Numbered from the stretch's first letter, positions 48,266-61,094 are shown. The stretch is DNA of 64,000 nt from Dioscorea cayenensis subsp. rotundata (GCF_009730915.1 NC_052482.1:2294001-2358000), one strand, 5' to 3'. Made by a program: numbers and translations. The notes: generated by a model from the sequence alone, not told the origin.

Positions 48266-51200
48266 CTAAACAAAATAGTGATGTGTGTGAACAAAACTAA
48301 TAGAAAACAGAAGCAAAGAGTATGAAAAGAAGGAGGAAAAGTTCAGGAAACTACAAACTCCAAACAAGGTTTTGTAGTAGATATGCTTTTGCACAGATAA
48401 TGCCTTTGTCATTATGTCTACCACTTGATCACTTGTGTTGCAATATTCCAACTTAATTAATCCATCTGAAATTAGCTTCTTGATGAAATGAAATCGTATT
48501 TTGATATGCTTGGTCCTCCCATGTAGCACAAGATTTTTGGCAATTGCTATTGAAGATTTATTATCACAATAAAGAGTTGTAGCTCTGGTTTGTTCTTTCC
48601 CGAATTCACAGAGTAACCTATGAAACCAAACAGCTTGCCATGCAGATGCAGATGTGCACTATGTACTCGCCTCCGTGGTTGATAATGCTACAATATCTTA
48701 CTTCTTTGAATTCCACGTCAACGCATCCCGAACCCGGATCGAACACACTTCACGATGTGCTACGTCTATCACAAATGGAGCCACCCTAGTCACTTCTGTA
48801 TATCTTGACAAAATTGAATTTGGAACCTTTGTACACCATATTCCAAAGTCTAAGGTACCTGCAATGTACCTGAGAACCCTCTTTCTTTCAGTACTATAAT
48901 CTTTGTTTTGAAGGAGCTTGCATAAACCTAGATACAATGCTTACTGAACATGCTATATCGGGGTGCGTGTGCGTCAAGTATATCAGTCCACCTATTATGC
49001 TTCTGAACTTCATTGCATTTGCTACCTCTCTACCATCCTCTACTTGTAATTTCTCATTGACATTTATTGGTGTAACAATGTTATTGCAGATTCACCATGT
49101 GGAGCGTTTGAGTAACTCTTCAGCATATCTCTTTTGTAAAATAAACACCCCTTCCATTTCTTGTTTAACCTCGAGTCCTAGGAAGTAATGAGGTAGACCA
49201 AAATCTATCATCTCAAATGTATTCATCAACCTTTGCTTGAATTCATCCACCATTGACTACCTTGACCCCATATAGATGACATCATTAACATATAAACAAA
49301 CTAATAGCACACTATCTCCCTCCTTCTTCTTATATAAAAGTTGCTTCACAACTACTTCTCTCAAAAGCCTTGTTGAATAAGATGATCATCCTGTTTTACT
49401 ATACTATGCTCCGGTGCTTGTCAGTAATTTATATAAAAGCCTTCTTTAGTTTATAAACCTTGCTCTCACTTTTGTTGATAACAAACCCAATAGGTTGTTT
49501 AACATACACCTCTTCTTATAGCTCACCATTGAGAAAAACCGATTTAATAACTATCTGAAACATGGGCCATTGAAGCTATGCGACCAAAGCTATGAAAACT
49601 CACGTATAGTTTTGAATCGCCTACCAAGAAGAAAAGTCTCGTCAAGTCTACTCCTCGGTGTTTGTGAGTATCCCTTCACCACTAACCGAGCTTTTGTGCT
49701 TTTTGGAGAGTACCATCTGCTTTATACTTTGTTTTAATCACCCATTTTGACCCTACTGATTTCTTCCCTTATGGTAGATCAACCAAATCCCAGGTTTGAT
49801 TTCTCTTGATAGCTGTGAGCTCCTCTTGCATGGCCTCTCTCCATTCTTGCTTTAGGGAAGCTTTTTCATATGTGGTTGAATCGGTAACAACCAAAGCAAA
49901 TGTACATGAATCATAAATCTCCCTTAACGACTTGCCTTTTTGTGGTGGTGTTTTGTCTGAAGATAACTCAAGCCTTGCACTTGATTGAAACCCACTGATA
50001 GATGAGTTTGTTGATCCTTCAGAAGTTTGTGTTGAATTTGAATATCTTGAAGTTGGTGCAGGTGCTTCATTTGACTCTCCATCAATTTGTATTGAATTTG
50101 AATGTCTAGAAATTGGTGCCGGTGCTTCATTTGACTTTTCCATCAATTTTGTATTAAATTTGAATGTCTTGAAATTGGTGCAGTGCTTCATTTGATATTT
50201 GTTCTTCTATAGCTTCAATTGGAATCTTTTGAGTCGCACTTCATTGTCTTTGTTCCAACTCCATTCTTCCTCTTCATGAAACACTACACTCTTGCTTATA
50301 ATCACCTTACAACTTATGGGATTATACAATTTATATGCATTTGATCCTGTACAATATTCAATGAAAATATATTTCTTTGATTTTTCATCTGGCTTTCGAA
50401 GATGTGGTGAGTTAGAAAGAGCATAAGCAATACAACCAAAAACCTTGAGATGAGCTATAAATGGTTTCATACCATTCCATGCCTCATACGGTGTTTGATT
50501 AAAACCAGCCTTTGTAGGTGAGATAGTTGCCATATATACAGCTGTTGCAACTGCCTCTGCCCAATACTCGTTTGGCAATTATTTTCCCTTCAACAAGCTC
50601 CGCACCATCTCCATTATGGTTCTATTCTTTCTCTTTGAAACTCTATTTTGTTCAGGCTGTCAGTTGCCTCTGAATTCCATGTTCATCGCAGTAAGCTTTG
50701 AATTCATTGGAGAGATATTCACCACCCTATCGGTCGTAGAGCTTTTATGTTGTGGCCACTCTCCTTCTCCACATATATTTTGAATTCTTGAAATATTCAA
50801 AAACTTGTGACTTATATTTGAGAAAGTACACCCAATTCATGCGAGTGAAGTCATCAATAAATAGTAGGAAGTATTGACTTCCTCAGAGTGACTGCGAGTG
50901 CATTGGACCGTACACGTCTGAGTGTATAAGTTCTAATGGTTTAGAGCCTCTCCAAGTGCTTTCAGTAGGAAACAATCTCTTCGTCTGTTTGCCATACACA
51001 CACCCTTCACAAACGCCAACACGATCAATGCTAGAAACCCCTCGAATTATTTCCTTTTGACTCAATAACTTCAATCCCTTGATATTTAGATACCCATACC
51101 TCAAGTACTAAAGAGAGGATTACTGGCATCTTACATTAACTAGACAACAATTTTGCACATTCAACACCTGGAACTTCAATAGGGAACAATCTGATCGTTG

Positions 51201-52335
51201 TCCTTTGGATGTTTGCCATTTGCTTGTTAGTGGTTTTATCTTTAATGTAGTAGGCTTCTTGTTCAAACACTACTGAATAAACACATGATAATATTCCCCC
51301 ACACTTAGGGGATTATGAGCAAGCCTAGGGACATGCTGAACATCATGGATCCATTTTCAATTTTCCTTGACTTGTCTTGACCACAACTCGTGCCTTTTGC
51401 CTTCTACTTGCACCTCCTTATTGTCTCCAAGTCTTACCTTCAACTTATGTGACTCATCTAAATTAGTGAACAAGTCTCTCGTGCCCGACATGTGGTTTGA
51501 ACATCCACTGTCAATAAGCCAAATGGAACTAGCAACATTGTTAGTGCCATAATGAACCATGAAAAGGTTGCTTACCTCACTTTCCTCGGCCAGGTTTGCG
51601 GACTTGTCTTTCAACCAATAATCGACTTCATATGGCCAAACTTTCTGCATGATGGCATTGAATGTGGGCTTTTAGTTTTCCTTTATGTTCATTGCCGACT
51701 CGCCGAGGATTTGCATACGCCTCTGCCTCTATCATGGCTTCTTCCTCTAAAATTTCCTCGCCTCGACCTCTAACATGTGCCATGTCACTTTATCTAGCAT
51801 TAGATGTCTCCCCTTTAGTTGTAATGTCGTTTCTTCCGTTTTTCTCCATCGTCCTGTTCAACCTTGCCTCATGGGCCTGAAGAGAGTCGCTCAGCTCATC
51901 AACTGAGAAAATAGTGAGATCTTTAGACTCCTCGATAGCTACCATGATGTGATCGAGACAGGTGTAGTCAAACTTCTCAAATTTTTAGCTACCACAGTCT
52001 GGTCAGAAACATTGTTGCCATACACCCTCATTTAGTTCACAATGGCCACCATTCTAGAGACATAACTCTTGCCGATTCATTTGCTCTTCATATATGCCAT
52101 TTCAAACTCATGCCTTAGAGTTTGAAGCTTCACAACAATCACCTTTGGAAAGCCTTGAAAATCAACTTGCAAAATACTCCATGCCTGTTTGGAGGTTGTG
52201 GCAGCAGGAATCCTTGAAAACACACTCTCATGTACAGCTTGTTGTATAAAAAAGAGTGCTTTTGAATCTCTTTTTTGATTCTCCTTGAGCCGGTGTTCCT
52301 CATTAGGATCCATATACCCGTTTTCAGCAAGATAC
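48266..52335 (-). mobile_element. second Ty1/copia element, minus strand, decayed, LTRs not found
   Basis: Domains in order on the minus strand: gag (52313-52077, HRLKENQKRDSKALFFIQQA), protease (51650-51357, IWLIDSGCSNHMSG with the catalytic DSG kept), pre-integrase (51104-50883, CEGCVYGKQTKRLFP), integrase C-terminal part (50578-50207, YWAEAVATAVYMATISPTKA), RT start (49900-49769, EWREAMQEELTAIKRNQTWD), RT in broken frames, and RNase H (48937-48266, CKLLQNKDYSTERKRVLRYI and LKYCNT-like end). Stops and frameshifts throughout. I could not identify LTRs at either end, so it may be truncated on both sides. It lies between the orphan SOT promoter and a solo LTR. Confidence 0.88.
50041..50190 (-). 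repeat. 60-bp minisatellite within copia pol, 3 copies
   Basis: AATRTCTWGAARTTGGTGC starts units near 50041, 50101 and 50163. The units encode SNEAPAP.SRHSNS-like repeats (20 aa) in the linker between integrase and RT. The third unit has small indels. Confidence 0.85.
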
Positions 52336-52464
52336 CAACATAATCATCAATTAATATTTTTATATCTCCTTCTATCTATCAATCGCGAAGTGATCAATTT
52401 TGTGGGTCCCCATTAGAACCCCTCATAAATGGTAAGAGTTCAAATTTTGGTTGAGAGCACATTT

Positions 52465-54537
52465 TGTCACGCCTCAACCCCGGCTCGCTGACATCTGTAA
52501 GGCCCGACAAGCGGCCGCGACACCACAAGACCGAGACCCGTGAGGGGTGTAAGGCCTCAAAACCTGATTCTCAAAGCGGTGAGCGATTAAACTCTGATAC
52601 GATTAAACAACAAATTATGAGCTTGACGACCCGAGTATAGTACCCACTATATCGGGGACGATAAAAAGTTTCAAAAATTTCAAAAACTCAACCAAGTATT
52701 ATAAAATACAAGTTTATCAGAATAAAATTAGAGGTTACGTTTTTTTAATAAAACATAACTAATCAAAAAGTCAAGCATATATGTCCCACAAATAACTATT
52801 GCCAAAAACAAAATGTCGGAGGCCATATGTTTTACCCTCGTGACCCAAGCCAAAATATCAGAGGTCATAAGTTTACCCTAGGTGACCTGAGCGGAATTAT
52901 CAGAAGCCGTTATTTTTCTTCGACGGAACGGTGGAAAACTATAGTTTCTATTTCACAAATACATGTCAACACGGTCAATGTTTAACCCCCAATGACAGGG
53001 CTATTGCAAAGTTAGTTGGGGACTACAAGTTGCTATGTCAAAATACGTAATGTCCAAACATTTATCAGAACAGAATACATAAATTTGATGATCTCGTTTT
53101 CAGATAAAAATAATTCCAATTCATTCCAAAACTAAATCGAATTTCAAATAATAAATAAAGTAGTAATTCAAAATATATTTCGAAATAATAAAGCATTTTT
53201 CTCAAAAATTTCAGAAACTCAAAAAGACTAGGATTTTCAAGTATATATATATATATATATATAATAGGATTTATATGTGGGATACTTACCAGATTAACAA
53301 CCAGATTTCGAATTCTTTCATCAATCGAGTTTTCTTAGGAAGTCCTATATTTGGGAAAAATCAATCAGAATTACAACTAAATCAAATTCTAAAATTCACA
53401 CGAACGTAAAAACATATTCAAGACACTAACAAAACTACCAAAGTCGAGACTAATAACCAATTCCCCTACAAACCTTAAGATTGAAATCAGCAAAGCTTTG
53501 CAAATTATAACACAAATCATAAATTTCAATCTTTTAAGAAAACTAGACATCTACATCTATAACATATCCAAATCTCACAATGATTTGAGATCTACGGAAT
53601 TTAAGCCATCACTTTTAAAAATCATGAATATGTAAAGTAACAATTTCAGACATGCCCCTTTTTAATAAAAATATATCTCACAACATATAACTTCAAATAA
53701 GATTAATCTTTAGGAGCATATAATTAACTCAGAATTGAACAAATTCCTTATTAAACATGAGCCCCTGATTCAACATCTAAGATTTTCAAATTCTTTGATC
53801 AAAGTTCATGCTTCCTGCAGAAATGCCATTGAGCACCACTATAGAAATCTGACCATATCTCATAAATTACATGGCTACAAATTCTGAAATTTGGAAGAGT
53901 CAAAGATAAAAACCATCCTCTATAACTTTTCTTATATAAATCTAAATCTAAATCAGAACTTATAATCATGAAATTAATAAAAAATTGTTGAAGGGCTGCG
54001 GAAAAATCCTGTCCACATCACTTGCGTCTAAAACTTATAATTTACAGGATACTTATGTATTTTCGAAATTTTCCGAGGATTTATCCAACGTCAAACTTTA
54101 CAAAGTTTCTTATTCGACTTCTCCTCAAATTTGGCTAAGACATCTAAAACCGAAGAGGAGTTTATGCTATGCTGAAAAGGAATGTTTGAATCTTATCCTA
54201 GAAATTAAATCAAATCAACATCCTCACCAAATTCTAACCCGAACTAGTATCATGCCACAACAATTATAAGGAAGAGTATCATAAATTAGAACATTCTCTC
54301 AATAATAACGGTGAAACAAATCACGACAATGAGACCCTTCTCACATCCTGCCGCCACTCATCACTAAAATAGGGAGAGAGAGATGAGAGCAAGGTCTCTC
54401 TCTTTATTCCCTAAATGGTAATCTAAAACCGAAAGAGGTGAACAGAGCGGCTAGGGTTTCAAAACTAAAACAAAATCAATAGCTAGGATTATAAGTAAAA
54501 AGCAATGTCTAGGATTTAATTAGAGGTGAGGCTCACA
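52465..54537. mobile_element. solo LTR (about 2.07 kb, Ty3/gypsy-type) with TSD
   Basis: Starts TGTCACGCCTCAACCCC and ends GTGAGGCTCACA. Flanked by ACATTT on both sides (52459-52464 and 54538-54543). The TGTCACG...CTCACA termini and the GC-rich head with CCGGCTCGC, then a long AT-rich body, are typical of large plant gypsy LTRs. No internal domains, so the inner part was lost by LTR-LTR recombination. It has an (AT)n at 53241-53262. The ORF at 53985-54269 is LTR sequence. Confidence 0.8.
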
Positions 54538-54718
54538 ACATTTACGAAAATGTAAATGAGTGAGTGTGAGGGTGGTTTTTAAAGTTCATATGTGCATGAA
54601 TCCTACCTCCACTTACTCTGTGCGATTTGTGTATGTCAGCTTTTCTTTCTTGAGTTTCTTAGCCACCATCTTTGCAATATATGTATATATATCTATAATA
54701 AAGGTACTGTATTTAAAT

Positions 54719-55036
54719 GGTATAATCATAGAAAATAGTCGATGTCTTTCTACTATTTTCTCTTTTGGTTCCTCTACTCAGAAATGCTCCCGATTAGTCC
54801 TTTACTTTAAAAATGTCACTTAATTAGAAATCTTTCCCGAATTAGTCACTCCTAACTTTTAAAAATGCACCGACTTAATCCCTCTAATTGGGCGATAAAA
54901 GTAGAGGAGACTAGATTAAGGCTATCATAAAAGTAGAGTAGATTCAAAAGTAGAGAGCTGAGTCGGAGCGTTACTGCGTGGGGCCAAAGGGAAGAAAGAA
55001 AGAAAAAGTAGAGGAGACCAGTTATGATAATATACC
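54719..55036. mobile_element. MITE with long inverted repeats (copy 2)
   Basis: Related to 44096-44406: GGTATAAT...CTCTACTCAGAAATGCTCCC on the left and the inverted AATATACCT end on the right, but more diverged. It lies right before the SOT2 promoter. Confidence 0.7.
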
Positions 55037-55258
55037 TAGTTTTAAATCAATCTCAAAAATATCAACCTCTCTCTACAACAACTCTCTGCATGGAAACCTT
55101 ACTACCAGAAATCTCCCAGTACTTCAACCACCAAGAGCCCAACAAGACAATGACAAAGATTATTGACGTACATCAATGTCATCATCTCCCCTCTCGGCTC
55201 TAGCACTCCTCCTACCCCCTGTTTGACTAATGATCTTCATCTCCTTGTGCGCTCTCAC

Positions 55259-55268
55259 TTTATAAATA
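55259..55268 (+). promoter_or_regulatory. SOT2 TATA box
   Basis: TTTATAAATA, identical to the SOT1 box and 107 bases before the SOT2 ATG. Confidence 0.7.
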
Positions 55269-55374
55269 ATCTATCCATCTCCATTTCTCTCTCACTCCAT
55301 CCGTTTCTCTTCTAAACCACTCTATATATGTATCTAAATCTTCTCTATATTTCTCTATATTTCTCAATCTCTTG

Positions 55375-55972
55375 ATGGCAAGTCAACCAGATTATGCACC
55401 ACCTTTCTCGCAGTGCTTCCTTTCACCAAAGAACCAACAAGACATTGAAAGAGATGAACAAATCTACAACTCCTATGAAAAGCTCACCTCCCAACTTCCC
55501 ATCCACCATGACTGGCCTCCATTTAAGCTCCAACTCTTCCAATCCTTTTGGATGCCTGCCAGGCTAAATCCTGCATACATGGCAATCCAATCCCACTTCA
55601 ACCCTCGTCCTTCGGACATCATTTTTGTTATCAATGCTAAATCAGGTACCACATGGTTAAAAGCTCTTTCCTATGCCATCCTCCACCGCCACTCCTTCTC
55701 CCTCTCTGACCACCCTCTTCTCACCCACACTCCCCATCAATGTGATCCTTTCCTTGAAAATCTATTCTCTTATGGCACCATTCCAAATATCAGCGTCTTA
55801 CCATCTCCCACCATCTTTGCTACTCATTTACGTTTCTCTTTACAGCCTAAGACTCCTCTCAGCTGCCGCATTGTCTATCTCTGCCGTGATCCCAAGGATA
55901 CATTGTTATCATTCTGGAACTTCAATAAAAGGTTGGGAATTAGCTTGCACCAAGATAAAAAGTGAAGGCTTG
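55375..55972 (+). CDS. cytosolic sulfotransferase (SOT2), 5' part, runs into assembly gap
   Basis: Start chosen at the ATG at 55375 (MASQPDYAPPFSQCFLSPKN); the TTG before it is not a plant start. The PAPS-binding loop is intact (INAKSGTTWLKALSYAILHR), as is the second site (RIVYLCRDPKDTLLSFWNF). The reading frame breaks at AAGATAAAAAGTGAAG (55953-55967): five A where four would keep the family reading QDKSEGL, so the frame closes at a TGA. This is a homopolymer site and may be a base-calling error. The gene continues into the 1000-N gap; the last third, including the GxxGDWK motif, is not visible. It shares its promoter with SOT1 and is the more intact member of the cluster. Confidence 0.85.
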
Positions 55973-56972
55973 NNNNNNNNNNNNNNNNNNNNNNNNNNNN
56001 NNNNNNNNNNNNNNNNNNNNNNNNNNNNNNNNNNNNNNNNNNNNNNNNNNNNNNNNNNNNNNNNNNNNNNNNNNNNNNNNNNNNNNNNNNNNNNNNNNNN
56101 NNNNNNNNNNNNNNNNNNNNNNNNNNNNNNNNNNNNNNNNNNNNNNNNNNNNNNNNNNNNNNNNNNNNNNNNNNNNNNNNNNNNNNNNNNNNNNNNNNNN
56201 NNNNNNNNNNNNNNNNNNNNNNNNNNNNNNNNNNNNNNNNNNNNNNNNNNNNNNNNNNNNNNNNNNNNNNNNNNNNNNNNNNNNNNNNNNNNNNNNNNNN
56301 NNNNNNNNNNNNNNNNNNNNNNNNNNNNNNNNNNNNNNNNNNNNNNNNNNNNNNNNNNNNNNNNNNNNNNNNNNNNNNNNNNNNNNNNNNNNNNNNNNNN
56401 NNNNNNNNNNNNNNNNNNNNNNNNNNNNNNNNNNNNNNNNNNNNNNNNNNNNNNNNNNNNNNNNNNNNNNNNNNNNNNNNNNNNNNNNNNNNNNNNNNNN
56501 NNNNNNNNNNNNNNNNNNNNNNNNNNNNNNNNNNNNNNNNNNNNNNNNNNNNNNNNNNNNNNNNNNNNNNNNNNNNNNNNNNNNNNNNNNNNNNNNNNNN
56601 NNNNNNNNNNNNNNNNNNNNNNNNNNNNNNNNNNNNNNNNNNNNNNNNNNNNNNNNNNNNNNNNNNNNNNNNNNNNNNNNNNNNNNNNNNNNNNNNNNNN
56701 NNNNNNNNNNNNNNNNNNNNNNNNNNNNNNNNNNNNNNNNNNNNNNNNNNNNNNNNNNNNNNNNNNNNNNNNNNNNNNNNNNNNNNNNNNNNNNNNNNNN
56801 NNNNNNNNNNNNNNNNNNNNNNNNNNNNNNNNNNNNNNNNNNNNNNNNNNNNNNNNNNNNNNNNNNNNNNNNNNNNNNNNNNNNNNNNNNNNNNNNNNNN
56901 NNNNNNNNNNNNNNNNNNNNNNNNNNNNNNNNNNNNNNNNNNNNNNNNNNNNNNNNNNNNNNNNNNNNNNNN
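55973..56972. other. assembly gap (1000 N)
   Basis: Exactly 1000 N, a placeholder of unknown true size. It hides the 3' part of SOT2 and possibly the 3' exons of ETFA. ORFs reported across it are meaningless. Confidence 0.99.
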
Positions 56973-57099
56973 CACGTATTGCTGCTTATCATTTGAACTT
57001 CTTTGTACGTTTGCATACTGGTGAGGATTAATTTAAATGATCAGGCCACACCCGGCGAGAGGTTATAAGGGATTAAACTAGAAGAAATATTAAATTGCT

Positions 57100-58436
57100 C
57101 GGCCTAAAGGTTGTATTTGTGATGCCAGCTTTTCTTAAGCAAAAAAGGTAAACCAAAGAGAATCTATAAGTGGGTACTGCAGCACCAGCCAGCAAAAGCT
57201 CAAAGTTTAGTTGTTCAAATTCTCTACCGCACGCCCACCTGTGACTACAACAATGTATTCCCAAATCAGGTCGCTCACTATCCCGGGATGTAAGATTTAA
57301 CCACCTTGATTTTCCAAAGGTTTCTGTAAAAAATTTAAAATAAAAAGTGATCAGTGTCACTGATTTTAGTTTGTCAAATACCAGCGGTTATGTGTCATTT
57401 GAGTCAATAATACTGGAAAGACGTGTCCCAAAGAGGTCTTTCTTCAAACATTTTCATCCTCCTAGGAATTCCTGTTATTAGAATATTGAACCATTTAAAA
57501 TGAAGCCTACAATATAAATAATCTGTAAAATTAACTTCTTCAGCAACTTAGGAAAAGGAAGAGAGCTCTCCTGATAATTGATTTCATCCCAAAGAAGGCA
57601 TGAAAGAACAACCTAAGATTAGAGAAATGAATATGATATCATGAACAATTTTGTGAACTGAGAGACATCATAAAGATAAGACAATGAGGGAAGACCTTTG
57701 AAATGCTAAAACCACAGTGATTAATGGATAAATATATGATACACATGCAAACAACCATATCAATTTTAAAAAGACAGAATTAAATTTACTTATATAATTT
57801 GTAAATGTCGGAACCAAAAAACACAATTCGATCAACCCAGTAATATGGTGAACGACAAACAGACCTTCATTGAAGGTTGAGAGGTCAACCCAGAGATTGG
57901 CAGTACCGTGATCAGACTTGTATCTTTTGAGAAAGACATGAAATGGGAATGACGGGACCTGATGGTCATCATGCAAGGATTCGTGGGCCAGTATAACGAA
58001 CGGTAGACAGAGTATTTCCAGCATATATTGGCCTATAGTTATTTGATCAAAATGAGCAACGATCAACCCATAATGATTCAGGATGTTAAACAGGAACATA
58101 AGAACACATCAGGCTACATCTCTTTACGCAAACAATGGGGAGTGCTTAGAAAGCATAGGATACATATCAAACCAGAGAAATATTCATGGTATCAACTACG
58201 CGATCCACAGACATTCACAGATGCTGGTTTGTTGTCCTATCAAGCAATGGGCATCAACCATCAAAATGAGAACTATATATTCCATTAGATTAACATAATA
58301 ACATTATCATTATGTATATGAGTGGTACTGTAAGTAAGAAAAAATTATAGAGAGATGTTACTCAATATGTTAATTTCAACATATACAAGCATAGAAAGAA
58401 AATTGTTCAGATGTCAAAAGAAGTGAGTTTTTCTAC

Positions 58437-58496
<60 letters not shown>

Positions 58497-60617
58497 TCAC
58501 TGGCAAATTGAACATGCCCGTCTCAGATTGCAATAGATCATTATGCAATGCACTTAAAACTGCCAGCAATAGTTCATTATAACAACAACCAAACTCTTCA
58601 AATATCAAATGAAAACCCAATGAGAACAAGGAGGAGGAATCAGAAGGAACCTCACAAATAATCGTGGTTCAGATATCTCAACAACATCTGTAACAGGTGA
58701 AACATCCAAAAGAGCCGCAGCTCTTGGAAGTATATTTTTGCCAAATGAACTTGAAGAAGCCATTATATATGAGTAGCCATCCTTCTGCTGGACCAACTGG
58801 ATAAGTTTGGCCCATGTTTCAGCTAATGGATGCTTCAGTATGTCTGCCTCAGCGACAAGAACCTGCAGTAAATGGATTGTAGTCTCAAAATTACATGACA
58901 AGAAATGAAATAAATGCAGGCGCAAAACATCAAGAACAATTTTCTATGCTTAAACAAACTTCCTACCTCTTGGTAAAGATGAAGAAATATCGCGACATTA
59001 TCAACTATTTACTAATAATAGTCATGAATGGTAAACACAAGAAACGAGTATCCTAGCAAACATAAATGGCTCACAAATTGATAATAGCCAACCTGAGAAA
59101 TCAAAGGATGGCATGATGCAGCATGTGACACAGCTTCCTGAAGACTTGGACCAGAGCCAGCCAAGAGAACAGTTATAGATTTTTCTTTATTAACAAACCC
59201 TGCAGCTTCAACTGCACTTAGTGATGATGGTTTTACCAATCCACCTTCATGTTCAGCTAAAACCAATGTGCTCATCTAGAAAAGACATTGTGGATAAATA
59301 AAAAATGGATTATTAACTATGCTGAATAAGAAAAAAAAATCAAAGGACATGAATCATGTCCTTATTGTTCTAATCAGGCAAAAGATTGTGGTGCAACCAA
59401 TAACTGAGAGTGTAGATTGTAACTTGATGAGAAAGGATTTTGATTTGTTAACATAGTCAGGAAAAAAACATACTTAATACCAACCAGAAAAAAGATGATG
59501 TGAAACAACTGGTACACATCAAAAGCAAGTGTTCAAACTCATGTAAAAGCCAAAATAGATGAACATATTAGGGGGATTTGAGCTAGTTTTTTTAATTTAA
59601 TCTTCCCTTTTATCATATCTTTCAAAGCTTCAAAGTTGGTTCTGCATCAAATATTTTGTATATCTAGTAGTTAGTAATTAATAGGAAATTTCAGATGTAG
59701 CTAAATTCATCTCTGCTAAGAAGGTAGAATTCAGACTCTGGACCCAATCCAAGATGAAAATTAATTTAATTCGACATCCACATTGCAAAACCATGTTTAA
59801 TTCAGGTCATGTTATTGGTTAACAACTCACAATGTTCACCCACATGATTTAATAATATTTGTCCTTTTCTTTAAATCAACAGGGTTTAGCAACATAATCA
59901 CAGATCATATTCATGAGGACAACATCCACACATGCAGCCCTATAAATGCCTCTTATCCTCAACAAATAAACCCTAACAGGCATACTCATCTCCTGCAGTC
60001 ATCCTTTAAAGTGAAACACACAATAAAATTTTTCTCATAAACCTCCTTAATTGATGATCAACTACATCATCTCTTGCTCAAAAGTGATCTAAGATTTGAA
60101 TATAGTGAGCATTTAACCAATATTACACACTGATCCATCTGCTATTCTCCATGAATTTTTCCATATTCTAATGACAGCAAACATTTGCTATTCTCTTGCC
60201 TATCAATCTTAATCAAGACATCATTCAGAATCAGTGGTAAAGGGTGACCATTGCCAATTTCAAGGTTACAAATAAAATACTTATCAATCAAAAACCTAAT
60301 GCATGGACAAATTGATTGCTAATTTACAAATTCAGAAGCAAATCAAAAGCAGTAACATCAATTGCCACTTGATTCATCAAGTTCCAACAAAAGAAATTGA
60401 TTTCAAACTCCACAATCTGAAAATAATTTGAAAAGATCAAGAATTTAAGGAAAACACAAAAATTGGGAAACTCAATGAGATAAAAGAGCGTCCAAAGATT
60501 GAAAAATTTGAAATCAAGGGAACATGGGAAAGAAGAACTCACGAATCTCGAAACTAAGGTTGAAAAAGAAGGGATCGATCGGTTTCTCAAAGCTCTGGAC
60601 ATCAAAGCGGACGCCAT
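57100..60617 (-). CDS. ETFA: electron transfer flavoprotein alpha subunit (ETFA), mitochondrial, 3' half damaged
   Basis: ETF-alpha pairs with the beta subunit, binds FAD and passes electrons from acyl-CoA and amino-acid dehydrogenases to ETF-ubiquinone oxidoreductase in mitochondria. Exons, minus strand: 60617-60543 (MASALMSRALRNRSIPSFST, targeting-type), 59275-59093 (MSTLVLAEHEGG... LLAGSGPSLQEA), 58862-58651 (SSSSFGKNILPRAAALLDVS), 58032-57865 (RPIYAGNTLSTVRYTG), 57323 to about 57150 (ETFGKSRWLNLTSR, SERPDLG). Phases agree over exons 1-3. Exon 4 has two apparent 1-nt losses (after RYTGP, and near TIRS). Exon 5 shifts frame in SERPDLG/VVVTGGRA and then meets a stop. The C-terminal FAD-binding part is not found before the gap. 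Damaged gene or error-prone consensus; the 5' half looks functional. Confidence 0.8.
58439..58492. repeat. (TA)n(GA)n microsatellite in ETFA intron 3
   Basis: An alternating TA run followed by an AGAG run of about 34 bases. Confidence 0.9.
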
Positions 60618-61094
60618 TGATGGACCTCTGCGCTCTATGGACGAAGTTCAGGCGAGTGTTTGGCCTGTTGCGAGCTTGGACATTTTTAGATAGACCACTA
60701 TATTTTTTTAATTACGAAAAGGCCCTCTGCATCAATTAATTAAAAAACAGGGGGTTTTTCGCATATTAATCGAAAAATATTAAAGGGAAAATTATTTTTT
60801 ACCCCTACAGCTTTCAAACTTCCCAGATAGCCCCTCTCGACTCGAATTTGCCATACAACCCTTCCTTTTTGTTTCACTTCAAATTTTCCCTGCGTACTCA
60901 TTATGTCCAGACTCATTTAATTAAATTCCATCTTTACTCCTTTGCAATAGTGGAAAAACACATCATCTTTTTGAAAATTGTATTTTTCACCATCAAATCA
61001 CCCGCTCCTTCTTTTTAAACATGGAAGACCTTGAGCCTTACTGCAGTGCATCTCTAGTGAGCTTTCGATCGCTTTTCACGCCGCCTGCATACAT

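Noticed and set aside
53985..54269. 94-aa plus-strand ORF
   Set aside because: Lies inside the solo LTR; no domain and no splice context.
55673..57031. Long ORFs on both strands across 55.9-57.0 kb
   Set aside because: They run through the 1000-N gap and are made of unknown residues.
57668..58099. 143-aa minus-strand hydrophobic ORF as an independent gene
   Set aside because: It overlaps ETFA exon 4 in another frame; the ETFA reading (PIYAGN, TVRYTG, NPCMMTIR) explains the conservation.
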